Source: JAFMKE01 sp037624485
GTDB taxonomy: Bacteria > Bacteroidota > Bacteroidia > Chitinophagales > UBA8649
Direction of reading: 5' to 3'
DNA length: 64,000 bases
Assembly (NCBI GenBank): GCA_037624485.1
Contig: JASJJC010000016.1
Location: 124,001-188,000, forward strand
Below, in pieces: positions 47,198 through 55,362 of this stretch (its first letter is position 1; every line of letters begins with the position of its first letter). Made by a program: the position numbers and the translations under genes. The notes under the pieces are model-generated. The model searched no databases and was not told the DNA's origin. It was given only the letters and a program-made list of their open reading frames with translations.

Positions 47198-47233
47198 AAA
47201 AGTAAACTAAAATATTAAAAATAGTTTACTTTT
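47198..47233. promoter_or_regulatory. Perfect 12-bp inverted repeat between alkB-like and tetR genes
   Basis: AAAAGTAAACTA (47198-47209) and TAGTTTACTTTT (47222-47233) are exact complements around a 12-base AT spacer, inside the 64-base divergent intergenic region. TACTTTTG (47227-47234), a -7 box match for the TetR gene, lies within the right arm. The site is the natural operator for the adjacent TetR repressor and would control both genes. Confidence 0.75.
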
Positions 47234-47238
47234 GTTTA

Positions 47239-47838
47239 ATGGGACGTAATTCTATTGTAAAGGAAAGGAAGCAAAATCCAAAAAAGAGATTGGAGATTAT
47301 TGATGGACTTATTGTGTTTTTTAAATCCCATAGTCTTGCTCAAAGTAATATGGATGAAATCGCGGAAGGGCTTAAGAAAAGCAAGGCAACATTATATAAA
47401 TATTTCAAGTCCAAAGAGGAAATGGTTGATGCACTTATTAATCATAAGATTGAAAAAATAGTGGGCTTTGTACCCATACTTATCGATGATGAAATCCCCT
47501 TTTTTGATAGGTACGAGCAAAGTTTTTCTTTGCTTCATAACCATATCAGCGACATCACTATTGATTTTATGGATGATTTAAAAACGGTATACCCATTGAT
47601 TTATAAAAATATTGAGCTATTGATTGATTTAGCTGTTCGAGAATTGGCCGCATATTATAACGAAGGAATGGAAAGAGGTGTTTTTAATGTTTTAAATGCA
47701 AAGATGTTATCGCAAATAGATTTTATCTTATTTCAAACATTAACAGATCCTATTTATCTTAAAGCAAACGGTCTTACCGTAGGAGAGGCTTTTCAAGATT
47801 TCTACAATATTAGGTGTCAAGGATTATTAGTTAAATAA
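47239..47838 (+). CDS. TetR family transcriptional regulator
   Basis: 199 residues. The N-terminal helix-turn-helix region reads KKRLEIIDGLIVFFKSHSLA then MDEIAEGLKKSKATLYKYFK, the standard TetR DNA-binding signature. The C-terminal ligand-binding domain is variable. Starting at 47239 it lies five bases after a palindrome and is divergent from the AlkB-like gene, so it probably represses that gene and itself, releasing on binding a hydrophobic ligand. The ligand is unknown. Confidence 0.87.
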   Translation: MGRNSIVKERKQNPKKRLEIIDGLIVFFKSHSLAQSNMDEIAEGLKKSKATLYKYFKSKEEMVDALINHKIEKIVGFVPILIDDEIPFFDRYEQSFSLLHNHISDITIDFMDDLKTVYPLIYKNIELLIDLAVRELAAYYNEGMERGVFNVLNAKMLSQIDFILFQTLTDPIYLKANGLTVGEAFQDFYNIRCQGLLVK

Positions 47839-47861
47839 TAGTTCTTTTGTCAATAGTTATT

Positions 47862-47869
47862 TATCTTTG
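47862..47869 (+). promoter_or_regulatory. Candidate -7 box for ahcY
   Basis: TATCTTTG is an exact TAnnTTTG match 24 bases before the ahcY ATG. A TTTTG lies only 12 bases upstream of it, so the -33 element is uncertain. Confidence 0.5.
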
Positions 47870-47893
47870 CACCTTAAATAGAAACAAGCATTT

Positions 47894-49201
47894 ATGCAAA
47901 CAAATACTATGAACTATAAAGTAAAAGATATTTCCTTAGCAGACTGGGGAAGAAAAGAAATGACGCTAGCTGAAGCAGAGATGCCAGGTTTAATGTCTTT
48001 GAGAAAAGAGTTTGGCGAAGCTAAACCCTTAAAAGGAGCTAGAGTTGCTGGTTGTCTTCACATGACTATACAAACGGCTGTATTGATTGAGACCTTAGTT
48101 GAATTGGGAGCTGATGTAACTTGGTCTTCATGCAATATTTTTTCAACGCAAGATCATGCTGCTGCTGCAATTGCTGCTGCGGGTGTTCCAGTATTTGCTT
48201 GGAAGGGAATGAATGAAGAAGAGTTTGATTGGTGTATCGAACAAACTTTGCACGCTTTCAAAGGTGGAGAGCCTTTGAATATGATTTTAGATGATGGTGG
48301 TGATTTAACCAATATGGTTCTAGATAGATTTCCTGAATTAGTTGATGCAATTCAAGGGATTTCAGAAGAGACTACCACAGGCGTTCATCGTTTGTATGAA
48401 AGAGAAAAAAATGGTACTCTAGCGTTACCTGCTATTAATATTAACGATTCAGTTACAAAATCTAAATTTGATAATAAGTATGGTTGTCAAGAGTCTTTAG
48501 TAGATGCTATTAGAAGAGCAACAGATATTATGTTAGCTGGTAAGACTGCTGTAGTGGCAGGTTACGGTGATGTTGGAAAAGGTTCTGCAGCTTCATTAAG
48601 AAACGCTGGTGTAAGAGTTACGGTAACTGAATGCGATCCAATTTGTGCTTTACAAGCCGCAATGGATGGTTTTGCTGTTAAGAAAATGGAAACTGTAATA
48701 AATGAAGTTGATATTGTGGTTACGGCTACAGGAAATAAAGATATTATTACTGGAAAACATTTCGAAGCAATGAAAGATAAAGCTATCGTTTGTAATATTG
48801 GACATTTTGATAATGAAATCGATATGGCTTGGTTAAATAATAAATACGGTGCATCAAAGGATGAAATTAAGCCTCAGGTGGATATGTATAATGTTAATGG
48901 TAATGATATCATTGTTTTAGCTGAAGGTCGTTTGGTGAATTTAGGTTGCGGAACAGGTCACCCTAGTTTTGTAATGAGTAATTCATTTACCAATCAAGTT
49001 TTAGCTCAGTTAGAGCTTTGGGAACGTCCGGAAAACTACGAAAATAAAGTATACGTTCTTCCTAAGCATTTAGATGAAAAGGTAGCTGCATTGCACTTAT
49101 CTAAAATCGGTGTTGAGCTAGAGTCATTAAGTAATGATCAAGCGGATTATATCGGTGTTCAACCAGAAGGTCCATTTAAGCCTGATTACTATAGGTACTA
49201 A
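47894..49201 (+). CDS. ahcY: Adenosylhomocysteinase
   Basis: 435 residues, full length. It has DISLADWGRKEMTLAEAEMP, ARVAGCLHMTIQTAVLIETL, SSCNIFSTQDHAAAAIAAAG, the NAD-binding AVVAGYGDVGKGSAASLRNA and the C-terminal PEGPFKPDYYRY. It hydrolyses S-adenosylhomocysteine to adenosine and homocysteine, closing the methylation cycle in the cytoplasm. It stands alone between its own -7 box and a strong terminator. An ATG at codon 6 is a possible alternative start. Confidence 0.97.
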   Translation: MQTNTMNYKVKDISLADWGRKEMTLAEAEMPGLMSLRKEFGEAKPLKGARVAGCLHMTIQTAVLIETLVELGADVTWSSCNIFSTQDHAAAAIAAAGVPVFAWKGMNEEEFDWCIEQTLHAFKGGEPLNMILDDGGDLTNMVLDRFPELVDAIQGISEETTTGVHRLYEREKNGTLALPAININDSVTKSKFDNKYGCQESLVDAIRRATDIMLAGKTAVVAGYGDVGKGSAASLRNAGVRVTVTECDPICALQAAMDGFAVKKMETVINEVDIVVTATGNKDIITGKHFEAMKDKAIVCNIGHFDNEIDMAWLNNKYGASKDEIKPQVDMYNVNGNDIIVLAEGRLVNLGCGTGHPSFVMSNSFTNQVLAQLELWERPENYENKVYVLPKHLDEKVAALHLSKIGVELESLSNDQADYIGVQPEGPFKPDYYRY

Positions 49202-49218
49202 AATTAATAATTCTATTT

Positions 49219-49256
49219 CAGAAAGCCTCTCGATTTATCGAGAGGCTTTCTGTTTT
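49219..49256 (+). terminator. Rho-independent terminator after ahcY
   Basis: A perfect stem of at least 14 base pairs (CAGAAAGCCTCTCG with CGAGAGGCTTTCTG) closes a short AT loop and is followed by TTTT. It lies 17 bases past the ahcY stop. Confidence 0.92.
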
Positions 49257-49308
49257 AAATGAGCGCTGAGTTTCTAAACTTTACTATCTTTAAAATGAAA
49301 TTTGATTT

Positions 49309-49761
49309 ATGGGTAAGAGACTTAAGGTAAGCCTTCTGATGTTTTTCGTTTTAGGTATTTGGATGGTTTCTTGTGATAAACAAGATAACGAAACCAATAT
49401 TAGCAGTCATAGCGAGGATGAAAGCCATTATACTGGAGATAATTGTATGAACTGCCATTATCAAGCGGGTCCTGGTGAGGGTTGGTATTCTATTGCTGGC
49501 AGTGTGTTTGGGAATTATCAAAATGATGATTATACAGTAAGAGTGTTTGATGCGCTTACGCAAGACCAATTAGCTTCAGTAGAGATAGACCAACTGGGTA
49601 ATCTTTTTACGACAGCGCCTATTGATTTTAATAATGGCATAACAGTTGATATTATAAACTCGTCAGGTAGTGTTGTAAAGGTCATGTCCACCATTGTGAC
49701 GAATGGTCAATGTAATTTATGCCATGATGGGCAATTTGAAGAAGTCATCGAATTTTTTTAA
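49309..49761 (+). CDS. Lipoprotein with two CxxCH haem-binding motifs
   Basis: 150 residues. The lipobox MVSC gives Cys22. Two c-type haem motifs are present: C46-M-N-C49-H50 near the N-terminus and C135-N-L-C138-H139 near the C-terminus, with a beta-rich stretch between (WYSIAGSVFGNYQNDDYTVR). It is likely a membrane-anchored dihaem protein facing the periplasm or surface; the axial ligands are not obvious. It opens a tight five-gene run with thioredoxin, ApbE, a small DUF4266-like lipoprotein and a DUF3570-like protein. A TATCTTTA box lies just upstream. Confidence 0.78.
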   Translation: MGKRLKVSLLMFFVLGIWMVSCDKQDNETNISSHSEDESHYTGDNCMNCHYQAGPGEGWYSIAGSVFGNYQNDDYTVRVFDALTQDQLASVEIDQLGNLFTTAPIDFNNGITVDIINSSGSVVKVMSTIVTNGQCNLCHDGQFEEVIEFF

Positions 49762-49778
49762 AGAAGTAATTAAATATT

Positions 49779-50225
49779 ATGAAGAAGTTATACCCTTTAA
49801 TTCTAGCCTTTTGTTTTGGAATCGTTTTGCAAGCTCAAACTGAGGCGGACTGGTTGGTAAATATGGATGATGCAAAAACGCTTGCTACTGATGAAGGGTA
49901 TCCTATCTTGATATCATTTTCAGGTTCTGATTGGTGTGGAAACTGCATGCGTTTGAGTAAAGAGCTTTTTGAAACGGAAGATTTTTTAGAATATGCCAAT
50001 GAAAATTTAGTTTTGTTAAATCTTGATTTTCCTGCAAAAAAAGCAAACAAACTTAGTGAGGAGTTGAGCGTGCAGAATGATAAATTCGCAGAAATTTATA
50101 ATAAACAAGGCGTCTTTCCGCTGACAATCGTCGTGAATGCAGAAGGGGAGTTGATGGGTAAAGTTAAATACCCCTCTAGTTCTGTTCAAGGCTATCTTGA
50201 TAGTATAAATGATATTATACACTAA
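49779..50225 (+). CDS. Secreted thioredoxin-family protein
   Basis: 148 residues with a signal peptide ending IVLQAQ. The thioredoxin fold carries SGSDWC53GNC56MRLSKELF and a cis-proline GVFPLTIVVNAEG. The WCxxC site and exported location fit disulfide reduction in the periplasm, perhaps keeping the Cys residues of the neighbouring small lipoprotein or the CxxCH protein reduced for haem attachment. It lies 17 bases after the dihaem lipoprotein and eight before apbE. Confidence 0.85.
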   Translation: MKKLYPLILAFCFGIVLQAQTEADWLVNMDDAKTLATDEGYPILISFSGSDWCGNCMRLSKELFETEDFLEYANENLVLLNLDFPAKKANKLSEELSVQNDKFAEIYNKQGVFPLTIVVNAEGELMGKVKYPSSSVQGYLDSINDIIH

Positions 50226-50233
50226 ACTAAACA

Positions 50234-51229
50234 ATGCGCAATCTATTTATTGTCTTATGGTGTCCATTTTTTAGCTTTTCACAAGTATACCACAGTACAT
50301 CCTTGGATACCCTTTTGATGGGATCTGCCTTCAGCTTTACCGCAGTGCATGAAGATGAAGAAATCTGCAAGCAGGCTGTTTTTTCTGCTGTTAAAGAAGT
50401 CAGTAGAATTGAAGGCCTGATTTCGTCTTGGATGGAAGATTCCCAAACTTCTCTAATCAATAATCATGCAGGTAAGCAAGCTATTCAGGTTGACTATGAA
50501 TTGTTTCAGTTAATAGAGCGAAGTCTGAAAATTTCACAAATTACTAATGGATATTTTGATCTCTCTTTTGCTTCTATTGATAAAATATGGCAATTCAATG
50601 GGCAAGATGAAAGTATGCCATCTCAAAAAGAACTTGATGCCTCTGTAGCCTTAATCAATTATCTAGATATTGCTTTAGAGTATAGTGATACTTCAGTCTT
50701 TTTAAAGCAAGAAAATATGAAAATTGGTTTCGGGGCTATAGGGAAGGGATATGCAGCGGATAAAGCGAAAGATATTATGCTAGACTATGGAGTGATTGAT
50801 GGTGTGGTTAATGCTGGTGGGGATTTATTAGCTTGGGGAGGTAAAATTGATGGGAGTCCATGGAATGTTGGAATTGCCAATCCAATGGATAAAAATGAAA
50901 TATTTACAACAATATTCGTCAATAATAAAGCACTTGTAACTTCTGGGGATTATGAAAAATTCTTAAATATCAACGGCGAGCGTTATGGACACATTATTAA
51001 TCCAAAGACAGGTATGCCGGTAAGAGGGCTTATTAGCGTAAGTATTGTGGCCGAAACTGCAGAGTTGGCAGATGCTTTAGCCACAGCAGTTTTTGTTTTG
51101 GGAGAGAAAGAGGGTATGGACTTAATCAATCATTTGAACGGGGTGGAAGGTATTGTTGTTACGGACAAAAATAAAATATTATATTCGAAGAATATTACAC
51201 TGAATGACGTCTATGAAACAACAGATTAG
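50234..51229 (+). CDS. apbE: ApbE family FAD:protein FMN transferase
   Basis: 331 residues with a signal peptide-like start (LFIVLWCPFFSFSQ). ApbE signatures are clear: LLMGSAFSFTAVHED, SRIEGLISSWMEDSQ, GAIGKGYAADKAKDIML, VNAGGDLLAWG, YGHIINPKTGMPV and AELADALATAVFVLG with metal-binding residues. It attaches FMN through a phosphoester to Thr/Ser in exported proteins. The gene directly upstream of a tiny lipoprotein (26-base frame overlap) makes that lipoprotein, or another exported protein, a candidate substrate. Confidence 0.93.
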   Translation: MRNLFIVLWCPFFSFSQVYHSTSLDTLLMGSAFSFTAVHEDEEICKQAVFSAVKEVSRIEGLISSWMEDSQTSLINNHAGKQAIQVDYELFQLIERSLKISQITNGYFDLSFASIDKIWQFNGQDESMPSQKELDASVALINYLDIALEYSDTSVFLKQENMKIGFGAIGKGYAADKAKDIMLDYGVIDGVVNAGGDLLAWGGKIDGSPWNVGIANPMDKNEIFTTIFVNNKALVTSGDYEKFLNINGERYGHIINPKTGMPVRGLISVSIVAETAELADALATAVFVLGEKEGMDLINHLNGVEGIVVTDKNKILYSKNITLNDVYETTD

Positions 51230-51431
51230 GTTTATTTTTTTTGGTCTTTTACTATTGTTGTTCAATGCCTGTACAAGCGTTAAAGGATATCAAAAGATGT
51301 ACATTAATGACCCTGATATGCAACTGTCTCTTACTCCACTAGAAAATTTTGAAAATGGTTTTCAAAGTTACAGAGAGGGGGTATCTGGTGCAAGTGGAGG
51401 TAAAACCGGAGGAGGATGCGGATGCAACTAA
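51213..51431 (+). CDS. Small DUF4266-like lipoprotein with GGGCGCN tail
   Basis: 72 residues from the ATG at 51213 (75 if 51204 is used; numbering below is for 75). The signal FIFFGLLLLLFNAC places the lipid Cys at 23. The mature part is short and polar, and ends YREGVSGASGGKTGGGCGCN. The C-terminal GGGCGCN tail with Cys72 and Cys74 is what I associate with the DUF4266 family. EGVSGAS (58-64) resembles the ApbE acceptor consensus Dgx(s/t)gA(T/S). It overlaps apbE and the next gene, so expression is tightly coupled. Metal binding or flavinylation are both untested guesses. Confidence 0.8.
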   Translation: MKQQIRFIFFGLLLLLFNACTSVKGYQKMYINDPDMQLSLTPLENFENGFQSYREGVSGASGGKTGGGCGCN

Positions 51432-52681
51432 AACTAATTCTTTTTGTGGCATGTATTTTTCTTGGTTTGGTTCCATCAGCTCAAATTTTGTCGGATACGA
51501 GCAAGGTGCATTTAGAAGATGTAAGCATCGATTTTTTATTTAATTACTATGAACAGGACGGTATACATTCTCCGGTAACTGGAGGCTTGGGCACTGAAAA
51601 GTTAAATAATATTGCACCTTCTGTTATAGTTAATATTCCGATCGACACGCTGCGATCAATATCTTATAGTGGAGGGGTGGATTATTATTCGTCAGCTTCA
51701 TCAGATAATATTAATAATCCTTATTTACAGGCTGATCACATATCATCAGCTTCGGCTAGTGATTTTAGGGTCTATTCCAAACTTGGGTTCAAGCAAAAAA
51801 ATAAAAAGAAAAAAACGGCTTATACTGGTGATTTAGGAATGTCTTTTGAATTTGACGTAGCATCAGTTTCGGTCGGAGGAGGATTTTCCAAGATATCTAA
51901 AGATGAAAACAAGGAGTTTAGTCTTAAAGGTGCCTATTTCTTTGATAATTGGAAGTTAATATATCCCATCGAACATAGGAATGGAGGCTTGGATTATCTT
52001 GCAACAGATAAACGACATTCATTCAATTTATCCATGGTGGAATCATGGGTCATGAATAAGAAAATGAACGCATCTATTAATGTTGACTTAGTTTTCCAAC
52101 AAGGGCTTTTGTCTACTCCTTTTCACCGAGTGTATTTTTCAGATTACGATATGGATCAATTTGGCAATCAAGCAGATCCAACGGCTAGTCTGTTAAACTC
52201 TCGTGTGGAGCAGCTTCCTGATTTTAGATTTAAAGTGCCTGTAGGATTTCGCTATAACTTCTATTTAGCTGATTTTTTATTGGTCAAAGCATATTATCGA
52301 TTTTATTACGATACTTGGAATGTAATTGGGAATACGGCCCAAATAGAATTGCCTTTTATTTTGACTAAATTCCTTCGTGTTTATCCTTTTTATCGCTACC
52401 ATCATCAAAGTTCAGCTAAATATTTTGCGCCTTTTGCTACTCACCAATCAAGCGCTACTTATTTCACTTCTGATTACGATTTATCTGGATTTGATAGTCA
52501 TCGTTTCGGAGTGGGCTTAAAAATTGCACCGCTGTTTGGTGTCTTTAATTTCAAAAGTAAAGCGAATAATAGAGCAAATGTTTTGAAAAGCATTGATTTG
52601 AGGTATTCTCATTATCGACGAAGTGATGGATTGGTCGCAAATTTTTATAGTATAGGTTTAAATTATGTAATTAAGCGCTAA
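51422..52681 (+). CDS. DUF3570-like secreted protein, probable outer-membrane beta-barrel
   Basis: 419 residues with a signal peptide (LKLILFVACIFLGLVPSAQ). The start region DVSIDFLFNYYEQDGIHSPV, the GLGTEKLNNIAPSVIVNIPI block and the SASSDN/SSASASDFRV segments match my recollection of DUF3570. Alternating strands throughout and the final SIGLNYVIKR suggest a barrel. It overlaps the small lipoprotein gene (ATG at 51422, or 51416). In this cluster it might be an outer-membrane partner for the modified lipoprotein. Role unknown. Confidence 0.75.
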   Translation: MQLKLILFVACIFLGLVPSAQILSDTSKVHLEDVSIDFLFNYYEQDGIHSPVTGGLGTEKLNNIAPSVIVNIPIDTLRSISYSGGVDYYSSASSDNINNPYLQADHISSASASDFRVYSKLGFKQKNKKKKTAYTGDLGMSFEFDVASVSVGGGFSKISKDENKEFSLKGAYFFDNWKLIYPIEHRNGGLDYLATDKRHSFNLSMVESWVMNKKMNASINVDLVFQQGLLSTPFHRVYFSDYDMDQFGNQADPTASLLNSRVEQLPDFRFKVPVGFRYNFYLADFLLVKAYYRFYYDTWNVIGNTAQIELPFILTKFLRVYPFYRYHHQSSAKYFAPFATHQSSATYFTSDYDLSGFDSHRFGVGLKIAPLFGVFNFKSKANNRANVLKSIDLRYSHYRRSDGLVANFYSIGLNYVIKR

Positions 52682-52743
52682 AAAAATATGAGTAGCGTCC
52701 AAAATGGACTGTTATTAACCAGGAGATAAGTACAAGATTGCAA

Positions 52744-53484
52744 ATGAAGACTAAATTATCCGTTAACATAAATAAAATAGCATTGCTTAGGAATGCTCGT
52801 GGAATGCAAACTCCAAATGTCCTTCAGTTTGCGAAGGATTGCATGCGCTATGGGGCTGATGGCATAACCGTTCATCCGCGACCGGATGAAAGACATATTA
52901 CCCGAAAAGACGTCCAAGAATTAGCTGCTCATTTCCCAGTTCTGGAATGTGAATATAATATTGAAGGCTATCCCAGTGAAGATTTTGTTCAAATGGTTAT
53001 TAAATCTCATCCTAGTCAAGTTACGCTTGTCCCGGATCTACCGGGTCAACTCACATCTGACCATGGGTGGGATGTATTAGCTAATTTTAATTTATTGAAA
53101 GATGTTCTGCTGGAATTTCGAAGAGAGGGGATAAGAACTTCCTTATTCATTGATCCTATTCCTAAACAATTGGAAATGGCTAAAAAAGTGGGTGCCGACC
53201 GGATAGAATTATACACCGGTCCTTATGCGCACGACTATAGTCATGCTAATACAGAGATTGAACGGGAAAGGCTGGTGAAAAGCTTTAAATCGGTACTTCC
53301 TTTATTGAATGATCTTGAGATTGGAATTAATGCAGGGCATGATTTAAATCTAGAAAACTTAGCTTTTCTCAAAGCTAATATTCCGAATTTATTGGAAGTC
53401 TCTATTGGCCAAGCCTTGGTAAGGGATTGTCTTTACTTTGGATTGGAGAATACAATCAATATGTACAAACGTCTCTTGGAATGA
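52744..53484 (+). CDS. pdxJ: Pyridoxine 5'-phosphate synthase
   Basis: 246 residues. LSVNINKIALLRNARGMQTP, YGADGITVHPRPDERHITR, FNIEGYPSE-like ECEYNIEGYPSEDF and GADRIELYTGPYAHDY cover the PdxJ active-site loops, and GINAGHDLNLENL binds phosphate. It condenses 1-deoxyxylulose 5-phosphate with aminoacetone phosphate to make vitamin B6. The ATG at 52744 is preferred over an in-frame TTG two codons earlier. Its stop overlaps the plsC-like ATG as ATGA. Confidence 0.96.
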   Translation: MKTKLSVNINKIALLRNARGMQTPNVLQFAKDCMRYGADGITVHPRPDERHITRKDVQELAAHFPVLECEYNIEGYPSEDFVQMVIKSHPSQVTLVPDLPGQLTSDHGWDVLANFNLLKDVLLEFRREGIRTSLFIDPIPKQLEMAKKVGADRIELYTGPYAHDYSHANTEIERERLVKSFKSVLPLLNDLEIGINAGHDLNLENLAFLKANIPNLLEVSIGQALVRDCLYFGLENTINMYKRLLE

Positions 53485-54254
53485 GCAAATTAGTCCGTAT
53501 TTTCTTTAGTTCTTGGGCAGCATTTTTTTTTATGTTTTGGATTATTGTTGCCTTTTTTGCTCTTGTCCTAACCCGACTATTTTTTGGAAAAGACAAGGAT
53601 CGGCAATTCATTATATTTTTATACCGAGTGATAGGAAAAGTAATCGCTTTTTCCACATTCTTCAGAGTTGAAAGAAAAATACATGCAAAATATGATCCCA
53701 AAGAAAGTTATGTGGTGGTAAGCAACCATCAAACTATGATGGATATTCCCGCAAATGTGCTCGGCTCACCTGAAAGCATTGTCTTTAAATTTTTAGGTAA
53801 GCAAGAAGCAGATAGAGTTCCTTTTTTCGGCTATTTAATTCAACATTTATTCATCTTAGTTGATCGTAAAAGTGAAGCTTCACGAAAAAATTCCTTTCAA
53901 AAAATGAAGGCAGAAATGAAAAAAGGTTTCTCTATTCTTATTTATGTAGAAGGTACAAGGAATCGAACCAATGAGCATCTTAAAGATTTTTACGATGGCG
54001 CATTTAGATTGGCAATTGAGACTCAAAAACCAATAGTAGTCAACACACTGGTGGGAATTAAGGCATTGAATCCCCCTACTGGATTTTTCACCTACCGACC
54101 AGGAACAATGCAAGCACATTGGGAAGAAGCTATTCCCACAGAAGGATTAAGCTTGAAAGATATAGATCTTTTGAAGGAAAAGGTGGCTAGTCTAATGGTC
54201 CATCGATTAACTCAGGGACAAAATAGGGCACCAAAGAAGCTTGTTAAAAATTAG
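53481..54254 (+). CDS. plsC: 1-acyl-sn-glycerol-3-phosphate acyltransferase
   Basis: 257 residues with an N-terminal membrane helix (FFSSWAAFFFMFWIIVAFFA). The acyltransferase motifs are NHQTMMDIP (HX4D) and VEGTRNRTNE, with LGKQEADRVPFFGYLIQ and FRLAIETQKPIVVNTLVG between and after. It acylates lysophosphatidic acid to phosphatidic acid. The frame is open back to 53427 inside pdxJ, but the ATG at 53481 overlaps the pdxJ TGA (ATGA), so I take it as the start. A compact two-gene operon with pdxJ. Confidence 0.9.
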   Translation: MSKLVRIFFSSWAAFFFMFWIIVAFFALVLTRLFFGKDKDRQFIIFLYRVIGKVIAFSTFFRVERKIHAKYDPKESYVVVSNHQTMMDIPANVLGSPESIVFKFLGKQEADRVPFFGYLIQHLFILVDRKSEASRKNSFQKMKAEMKKGFSILIYVEGTRNRTNEHLKDFYDGAFRLAIETQKPIVVNTLVGIKALNPPTGFFTYRPGTMQAHWEEAIPTEGLSLKDIDLLKEKVASLMVHRLTQGQNRAPKKLVKN

Positions 54255-54481
54255 TCAAGCGATAATTTACTGAACAAAGTTTGCTCATTTGCATAAAGCA
54301 CTCCAGATATATCCATGGGTAATACCAACAAAATTCGCTGATCTGTAAATCGATAAACCTTATAGTTATAACCCGCATTATCTAAAATACTTTGCAGGTG
54401 CTCATCAACCTTTCCCTGATATCTTTCTATACCTGCTTGAATATGCTTCTGCTGAACAATCATTATGTCTTTTCCTGCCAT
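54251..54481 (-). CDS. Conserved small protein of unknown function
   Basis: 76 residues from the ATG at 54481 (an upstream TTG at 54499 is less likely). It is soluble and mixed helix/strand: MIVQQKHIQAGIERYQGKV and YNYKVYRFTDQRILLVLPMD, with no signal peptide or known motif. It lies 10 bases after the stop of the exonuclease gene on the same strand and may be co-expressed with it. Its stop overlaps the plsC stop on the other strand by four bases. Confidence 0.6.
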   Translation of the reverse strand: MAGKDIMIVQQKHIQAGIERYQGKVDEHLQSILDNAGYNYKVYRFTDQRILLVLPMDISGVLYANEQTLFSKLSLD

Positions 54482-54491
54482 GGGGTCAAAT

Positions 54492-55190
54492 TTACACAAT
54501 TACACTTACATGCTCATCTTTTAATAAGGAATCTCCTTTCCATTTTTGAACTAGTCTAGCCAAAGTTAGCACGTCTTTTTGACAGTACTCAATTATACGA
54601 CTCAAGTCTTTATCTTCCCAAAAAACCTTCCCAACTTGGCTTCCGTCAATATCATCTTTGGGGCTTGGAATATCGAATATATTAGCTAATAAATTAAGAC
54701 TAGTGTAGTGTTTAAAGTCGCCAAATTTCCATAACTGTAGCGTGTCGATATAATCTACCTCCCAAGGTTTCTTTCCTGCGATATCTAAAACAGGAGGAAG
54801 TTTCAAGCCATTGATTAGCAATCGACGACAAACATAAGGAACATCAAATTCTTTAATGTTATGACCACATAATGTAAAGTGATTATCTAGTAGTAAGGCT
54901 GAAAAATCTTGAAGGATCTTGGCTTCATTTACATTAGCAAAAGATTTTATTCGCAACTCATTGTTGACTAAGAATCCACAAGATATACAAACAATTTTTC
55001 CATACTCTGAATATATTGCGGCTCTGTTTGAATAACTGCTAGCAAACTCTTCTTCTTGCTTGGCTATATATTGATGCTTGTGCTGCCAGAGTTCCTGCAT
55101 GGATGGACTTAGCTCAGAATAGCTCGCTTTATTGCTGACCGTCTCTATGTCGAAGAAAAGTAGTTTTTCAAGATTTAGATTTTTGAGCAT
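54492..55190 (-). CDS. Predicted PolB-like 3'-5' exonuclease
   Basis: 232 residues of the RNase H-like exonuclease group related to archaeal/viral PolB proofreading domains. The metal residues are visible in LLFFDIETVSNKAS (Exo I), LCGHNIKEFDVPYVCRRLLI (Exo II) and IEYCQKDVLTLARLVQKW (Exo III, YxxxD form). Substrate is unknown; repair or RNA processing are possible. It is followed on the same strand by a small unknown gene. Distinct in sequence from the DnaQ-type exonuclease at 41269. Confidence 0.82.
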   Translation of the reverse strand: MLKNLNLEKLLFFDIETVSNKASYSELSPSMQELWQHKHQYIAKQEEEFASSYSNRAAIYSEYGKIVCISCGFLVNNELRIKSFANVNEAKILQDFSALLLDNHFTLCGHNIKEFDVPYVCRRLLINGLKLPPVLDIAGKKPWEVDYIDTLQLWKFGDFKHYTSLNLLANIFDIPSPKDDIDGSQVGKVFWEDKDLSRIIEYCQKDVLTLARLVQKWKGDSLLKDEHVSVIV

Positions 55191-55362
55191 ATTACTAGTT
55201 TACTTTTAAATATAGTAAATATAAACGATGTGTTTTCAATTGAATTATTGGATGGCACTTGTGCTTATTTAGTTGTTCAGTTTAAATTCAAGGTAAAATC
55301 AACCGCTAAACCGTGATAATTTCTAGTTGAATGCAAACTCAGTCTAGCAAGCTTGAATAAAT

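Noticed and set aside
47839..47893. Possible SAH riboswitch before ahcY
   Set aside because: Only about 55 bases separate the genes; there is no room for the aptamer and no stem was found.
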